DNA from: Pseudarthrobacter enclensis
GTDB taxonomy: Bacteria; Actinomycetota; Actinomycetes; Actinomycetales; Micrococcaceae
NCBI RefSeq assembly: GCF_001457025.1
Contig: NZ_KQ758602.1
Coordinates: forward strand, 1 to 64,000
Length of the DNA stretch: 64,000 nt
Direction: 5' to 3'
Part shown: piece after piece, positions 59,868-64,000 of the stretch
Numbering within the stretch: position 1 is the first letter of the stretch
Layout of the letters: each line of letters begins with the position of its first letter
Program-made: the position numbers and the translations under genes
Notes under the pieces: model-generated
Told to the model about the DNA's origin: nothing
Databases searched by the model: none
Seen by the model: only the letters and a program-made list of their open reading frames with translations

Positions 59868-62800
59868 TTGATACACCGCACCCCCAACAGCGCGCCGCCG
59901 CGCGCCCAAACGGCGCCGCCCCCACCCAGGCGGCCCCGCTCCGGCGCCGTCCGGCGCACCGCCGCCGGACTGGCCGCCGCGGTCCTCGCATTCTCAGCCA
60001 CGTCCCTTCCGGCCGCAGCGGCCCCGGGTCCGAAGGATCCCGGGTCCAAGGGCCCTTCTTCGGCGGCCGGGCACTCGCTGCGGGCACCCGTCACCGACGA
60101 AAACTTCTACTTCGTGATGGCGGACCGCTTCAGCAACGGCAGCGCCGCGAATGACCGGGGCGGCCTCGGCGCGGACCCCATGGTGTCCGGCTTCGACCCC
60201 ACGAAGAAGGGCTTTTACAACGGCGGCGACCTCGCGGGCCTCCGGAACAACATCGACTACATCCAGGGGCTCGGCACCACCTCCATCTGGCTGACCCCCA
60301 GTTTCAAGAACAAGGCCGTTCAGCCCGAGGACAAGTCCGCCGGCTACCACGGCTACTGGGTTACGGACTTCACCCAGATCGACCCGCACCTGGGCACGAA
60401 CGCCGAACTGAAGGCCCTCATCGACGACGCCCACGCGCGCGGCATGAAGGTCTACTTCGACATCATCACCAACCACACCGCCGACGTCATCGGGTACCAG
60501 GAAGGAGCCCGCAAGGGTTACGTCTCCAAGGACGCCGCCCCCTACAAGACGGCCGCCGGGGAGGAGTTCGACGACCGCGACTACGCCGGATCCGCCACCT
60601 TCCCGGAGCTGGATGCCGCCACATCCTTTCCCTACCGGCCAGTGCTCGAGCCGGGCGAGGAGGACCTGAAAGTCCCGGCCTGGCTCAACGATCCCGCCCT
60701 GTACCACAACCGTGGCGACACCACCTTCACCGGCGAGGATTCCTCCTACGGCGACTTCTTCGGCCTGGACGACCTCTTCACTGAACACCCCACCGTGGTC
60801 AACGGCATGAAGGACATCTACAAGGCGTGGATCCGTGACTTCGGCGTGGACGGCTTCCGCATCGACACCATGAAGCACGTCAACGACGAGTTCTGGCAGG
60901 ACTTCGGCCCGGACGTCCTCAGCTTTGCCAGGGAACAGGGCAAGGACGAGTTCTTCATGTTTGGCGAGGTCTTCGACACCACCAAGAGCTTCACGTCCCA
61001 GTTCACCACCCGGAACAAGATGCAGGCGGTCCTGGATTTCCCGTTCCAGGACGCTGCACGGAACTTCGCGTCAAAGGGCCAGGACGCCGGAGCGTTGCAG
61101 GCCTTCTTCGCCGGTGATGACTGGTACACGGACGCCGACTCGAACGCCTACCAGCTCCCCACGTTCCTGGGCAACCACGACATGGGCCGCATCGGCAGCT
61201 TCATCGCGGCCGACAACCCCGACGCCACGGACACCGAGAAAGTGGCCCGCGACCGGCTGGCGCACGAACTCATGTACTTTTCCCGCGGCAACCCCGTCAT
61301 CTACTACGGTGACGAACAGGGCTTCACGGGCCCCGGCGGTGACCAGGACGCCCGCCAGACCATGTTCGCCAGCCTGGTGCCGGAGTACCTGGACGACGAC
61401 CTGCTGGGAACCGATGCCACCCACGCCACGGACAACTTCAATACCGGCCACCCGCTGTACGCCAAGATCCGTGAGCTCGCTGCCCTGGCCAAGGAGCATC
61501 CTGCCCTCCGGAATGGGGCGCAGCAGGACCGGTACGCCGCCGACGGGCCAGGCATTTACGCTTTCTCCCGCACGGACGCCAAGGACCAGCGCGAATACGT
61601 CGTGGCCCTGAACAACAGCGAACAGGTCCAGACAGCCGACATCCCCACCTACATCGCCAAGCGCACCTACACGCGCATCTACGGCGACGGCGCGCCAGAG
61701 GCCAAGACCTCGCCAGACGCGAAACTGGCCGTCACCGTTCCGCCGCTTTCTGCCGTGGTGTACCAGTCCGCCGGCCGCATCCCGCACTCCAAAGCAGCGC
61801 CCGCCGTCGTGCTGGGAGACCCGGCGCCGGCTCCCGGCGACAACGGCCGGCTCCAGGTGACGGCCGACGTCGACGGTGCTTCGTTCCATGAGGTCACCTT
61901 CGAGGCGAGGCAGGCAGGCGGGGACTGGACAACGATCGGCACCGATGACAGCGCGCCGTACCAGGTGTTCCACGACGTCGCGGCGCTGGACGCCGGCACC
62001 CCCGTGGAGTACCGCGCCACCGTCCTGGACAACGGCGGCCACACCGCCACCAGCCAGGCACGCCAGGCGAACGTCCCGGCGCCCGTACTGACGCTGCAGA
62101 AACCTGCGGAGGGCAGCAGCGTGCAAGGGACCGTGGAGCTCAGCGCCACGGCAGACCCGGAGAAGCCCAGCCACGTGGTCACGTTCGAGCGCAGCGTGTC
62201 AGGCGGCGCCTGGACGGTGATCGGCACGGACGACTCGTCCCCTGCTTACACGGCCAGCGATGATGTTTCCGGCGTGGCCGACGGCACCAGCGTGCAGTAC
62301 AGGGCGTCCATGGCGGGGCCCGGCTTCGCGGTGGCCAGCGGGATCCGGACGGTCACCGTGGGCGAGGCACCACAGCCCGATGCCGTCGCCGTGGCGGGAT
62401 CGCTGAACCAGGCAATGGGGTGCGCCGCGCCTTGGGATCCTGCGTGTTCCCAGGCGCAGATGGTCCTTGATCCGGCTGACCGGATCTGGCGGCTGACTGT
62501 TGACCTGCCCAAAGGCAGCTACGAGTTCAAGGCAGCCCTCAACGGCGGCTGGACCGAAAACTACGGCGCAGACGGTGAGCTGGACGGACCGAACATCGCC
62601 CTGGACCATCCGGGCGGACCGGTCACCTTCCGCTATGACAACAGCACCCACCTGCTCAGCACGGTCTACGCCTCGCAGCAGCCCGGCGCGGTGGCCGCGG
62701 CGGGAAGCATGGACAGCGAGCTGGGCTGTGCCGGGGACTGGGAGCCGGCCTGCGATCAGGCCCAACTCGTCCTCGACCCGGCAGACCTGGTGTGGAAGCT

Positions 62801-62978
62801 GTCAGTGCCGGACCTCCCGGCCGGCAGCTACGAGTTCAAGGCTGCCCTGGACCGCTCCTGGAACGTCAGTTACGGCGCCGGCGGGGTTTCCCCGGGTGCC
62901 AACATCACCTTTGACCACGACGGCGGCCCGGTCACCTTCCGGTACGACCACTTCACCCACCTGATTACGGCGGGATAG
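59868..62978 (+). CDS. Secreted GH13 alpha-amylase with Ig-like and duplicated X25-type modules
   Basis: This protein is 1036 residues from a TTG at 59868, eight bases after AGGAAGG. A GTG at 59787 is rejected because it lies in the operator region. A basic, Pro-rich N-terminus and hydrophobic stretch (TAAGLAAAVLAFSATSLPAAAA) form the export signal. The GH13 domain has D333 (GFRIDTMKHV), E367 (MFGEVFD) and D438 (LGNHDMGR) plus DIITNH. Two Ig-like segments (~655-840) follow. Two C-terminal repeats (AGSLNQAMGC..., AGSMDSELGC...), each with a CxxxWxPAC pair, resemble the X25 starch-binding modules of pullulanases. It degrades extracellular starch or glycogen. Confidence 0.92.
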   Translation: MIHRTPNSAPPRAQTAPPPPRRPRSGAVRRTAAGLAAAVLAFSATSLPAAAAPGPKDPGSKGPSSAAGHSLRAPVTDENFYFVMADRFSNGSAANDRGGLGADPMVSGFDPTKKGFYNGGDLAGLRNNIDYIQGLGTTSIWLTPSFKNKAVQPEDKSAGYHGYWVTDFTQIDPHLGTNAELKALIDDAHARGMKVYFDIITNHTADVIGYQEGARKGYVSKDAAPYKTAAGEEFDDRDYAGSATFPELDAATSFPYRPVLEPGEEDLKVPAWLNDPALYHNRGDTTFTGEDSSYGDFFGLDDLFTEHPTVVNGMKDIYKAWIRDFGVDGFRIDTMKHVNDEFWQDFGPDVLSFAREQGKDEFFMFGEVFDTTKSFTSQFTTRNKMQAVLDFPFQDAARNFASKGQDAGALQAFFAGDDWYTDADSNAYQLPTFLGNHDMGRIGSFIAADNPDATDTEKVARDRLAHELMYFSRGNPVIYYGDEQGFTGPGGDQDARQTMFASLVPEYLDDDLLGTDATHATDNFNTGHPLYAKIRELAALAKEHPALRNGAQQDRYAADGPGIYAFSRTDAKDQREYVVALNNSEQVQTADIPTYIAKRTYTRIYGDGAPEAKTSPDAKLAVTVPPLSAVVYQSAGRIPHSKAAPAVVLGDPAPAPGDNGRLQVTADVDGASFHEVTFEARQAGGDWTTIGTDDSAPYQVFHDVAALDAGTPVEYRATVLDNGGHTATSQARQANVPAPVLTLQKPAEGSSVQGTVELSATADPEKPSHVVTFERSVSGGAWTVIGTDDSSPAYTASDDVSGVADGTSVQYRASMAGPGFAVASGIRTVTVGEAPQPDAVAVAGSLNQAMGCAAPWDPACSQAQMVLDPADRIWRLTVDLPKGSYEFKAALNGGWTENYGADGELDGPNIALDHPGGPVTFRYDNSTHLLSTVYASQQPGAVAAAGSMDSELGCAGDWEPACDQAQLVLDPADLVWKLSVPDLPAGSYEFKAALDRSWNVSYGAGGVSPGANITFDHDGGPVTFRYDHFTHLITAG

Positions 62979-62997
62979 GTAAGGCCTGCAAGGCACC

Positions 62998-63037
62998 GGG
63001 GCCGGGACAGCGTGGGAGACCCAGGCTGTCCCGGCCC
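62998..63037. terminator. Terminator between the amylase and the convergent NmrA-like gene
   Basis: GGGCCGGGACAG (from 62998) pairs with CTGTCCCGGCCC (ending 63037); GTGGG/CCCA-type pairing extends the stem. It is positioned between the two convergent stops. Confidence 0.8.
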
Positions 63038-63046
63038 CGCCGTGCG

Positions 63047-63958
63047 CTAGCCCGTGACCGGATGCCCGAGCAGGCCGGCAAGCCGGGCGACTGCGTCCTC
63101 GGCCGTGGGCGGCGGGCCGAACACTTCACGCTGCCTGCCGGTATTTGCCACGTAACGGCCGGTCTGGAACCACTCGATCATCGAGGCCATGTCCTTGACC
63201 ATCGGGTTGACCCGCCCGGCCACCAGGCCTGCAGCCTTCAGGACACCGACGGGTGTTGACCGGACCTTGATCTTCCTGCCGGTGAGCCGGCCCAGGAGGT
63301 CTGCCACGTCCTTCATCCGGACCGGCCGGTCCCAGCCGACATCGATGCGCTGCCCCTCGATGCCGGGAGCGTCCACGGCATCGGCCAGGTACCCGGCAAG
63401 GTCCGGGGTCAGCACGAATGTCATGGGAATGGTGGGCGACCCGAACCACATCAGCCTGCCCTTCGCGACCGGGTCCCCGCCGAAGCGTGTCACCTGGTCC
63501 AGGAAGGCCCCCGGCCGGAGCGCCACAAAAGGTACGCCCAGGCTTTCAAGGTGGTCCTCCATCAATTTCTTGTGCCAGAAGTGTGGCACCTGCGGAGTCT
63601 CGTCACAGGTCAGGATGCTGGTGAGGACGAACCGCCGCACGCCGGCCCGGGATGCTGCCGCGGCGAGGTTGGAGTTGCCCTCGGTGTCGGTGGCGGCAGT
63701 GTCGCCCTTGCGGTGCCGCGTGTATCCGGCGGCTGATGTCACCACGGCGTCCGCTCCCGCCATCGCCTGGTCCAGGGACCGGGGGTCCATCATGTCCCCG
63801 CGGGCTATTTCCACGCCGAGGGATTCCAGCCGGGAGGCATCCGAACCGGGCCGTACCAGGGCACGCACCGGCTTGCCCCTGTCCACCAGTGCGGTGACCA
63901 CCTGGCCGCCGAGCATGCCCGTACCGCCGATTACCAGTACCGGGCCATCGTCACTCAT
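63047..63958 (-). CDS. NmrA-like NAD(P)-binding protein
   Basis: This 303-residue Rossmann protein has VLVIGGTGMLGGQVVTALVDRGKPVRALVRPGSDASRLE at the N-terminus (GxxGxxG with a following arginine, suggesting NADP). There is no YxxxK active site, which points to the NmrA/atypical extended-SDR group that senses or uses nicotinamide cofactors. GAGGAG precedes the ATG at 63958. It is convergent with the amylase and no further gene is visible to its left end. Physiological role unknown. Confidence 0.82.
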   Translation of the reverse strand: MSDDGPVLVIGGTGMLGGQVVTALVDRGKPVRALVRPGSDASRLESLGVEIARGDMMDPRSLDQAMAGADAVVTSAAGYTRHRKGDTAATDTEGNSNLAAAASRAGVRRFVLTSILTCDETPQVPHFWHKKLMEDHLESLGVPFVALRPGAFLDQVTRFGGDPVAKGRLMWFGSPTIPMTFVLTPDLAGYLADAVDAPGIEGQRIDVGWDRPVRMKDVADLLGRLTGRKIKVRSTPVGVLKAAGLVAGRVNPMVKDMASMIEWFQTGRYVANTGRQREVFGPPPTAEDAVARLAGLLGHPVTG

Positions 63959-64000
63959 TTGATTCTCCTCACGGTTGGCTAGTTGTGCAGGGCCCCCTCC

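Overview
The window is 64 kb of high-GC DNA from a free-living actinobacterium. Gene content and protein style point to a soil or plant-associated member of the Micrococcaceae close to Arthrobacter or Pseudarthrobacter. The pointers are a fructose PTS with its own HPr, a Ku/LigD pair, a desferrioxamine-type siderophore operon, a DUF6458 protein, many MFS and ABC sugar systems, and frequent GTG/TTG starts. The taxonomic call is inference, since no rRNA lies in the window. I saw no tRNA, rRNA, CRISPR array, insertion sequence or phage gene. It reads as ordinary chromosome rich in carbohydrate-use islands.

Layout. 1-2.8 kb: end of L-serine dehydratase, lipA, an MFS exporter. 2.8-6.3 kb: a GH65 disaccharide phosphorylase with a beta-phosphoglucomutase-type HAD enzyme behind a LacI-type operator. 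6.3-7.5 kb: an esterase and a small membrane protein. 7.6-12 kb: fruR-fruK-fruA-ptsH. 12-13.3 kb: SRPBCC/methyltransferase pair. 13.4-17.1 kb: divergent ku and ligD (NHEJ). 17.2-21.6 kb: small protein, MHS transporter, FUSC protein, SDR. 21.6-27 kb: desABCD (minus strand) behind an IdeR/DmdR-type iron box. 27.3-30.5 kb: small proteins, GNAT, acyltransferase 3, DUF1304. 30.5-36.3 kb: a four-carbon acid-sugar (tetronate) locus with GntP permease, LtnD-like dehydrogenase, OtnK kinase, a class II aldolase and a divergent FadR-type regulator. 36.3-46.9 kb: a pectin locus. A LacI regulator, GH43 and DUF6807 protein lie divergent to a sugar ABC transporter followed by two secreted pectate lyases carrying pectinesterase modules. 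47-51.7 kb: dodecin, XRE regulator, aldo/keto reductases, epimerase. 51.8-54.4 kb: secreted PL11 rhamnogalacturonan lyase. 54.4-59.6 kb: aldo/keto reductase, stress-type small proteins, lipoprotein, PrmC-like methyltransferase, lactonase. 59.7-63 kb: a large secreted alpha-amylase with two repeated X25-like C-terminal modules. 63-64 kb: NmrA-like protein.

How the parts fit. Three carbohydrate themes recur: alpha-glucan (amylase, GH65 phosphorylase, beta-PGM), pectin/rhamnogalacturonan (PL1, CE8, GH43, PL11, importer) and fructose/sugar acids. Operator sequences tie some together. The amylase and the GH65/HAD operon carry the same GTAAGCGCTT-type palindrome. The amylase has an exact TGTGA-N6-TCACA (CRP/GlxR-type) site, and the fru leader has a one-mismatch version. 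The pectin locus has GAAA-N-TTTC palindromes around its divergent promoters. A TAGTAAGCATG...TATTGGGG element stands upstream of two unrelated small-protein genes.
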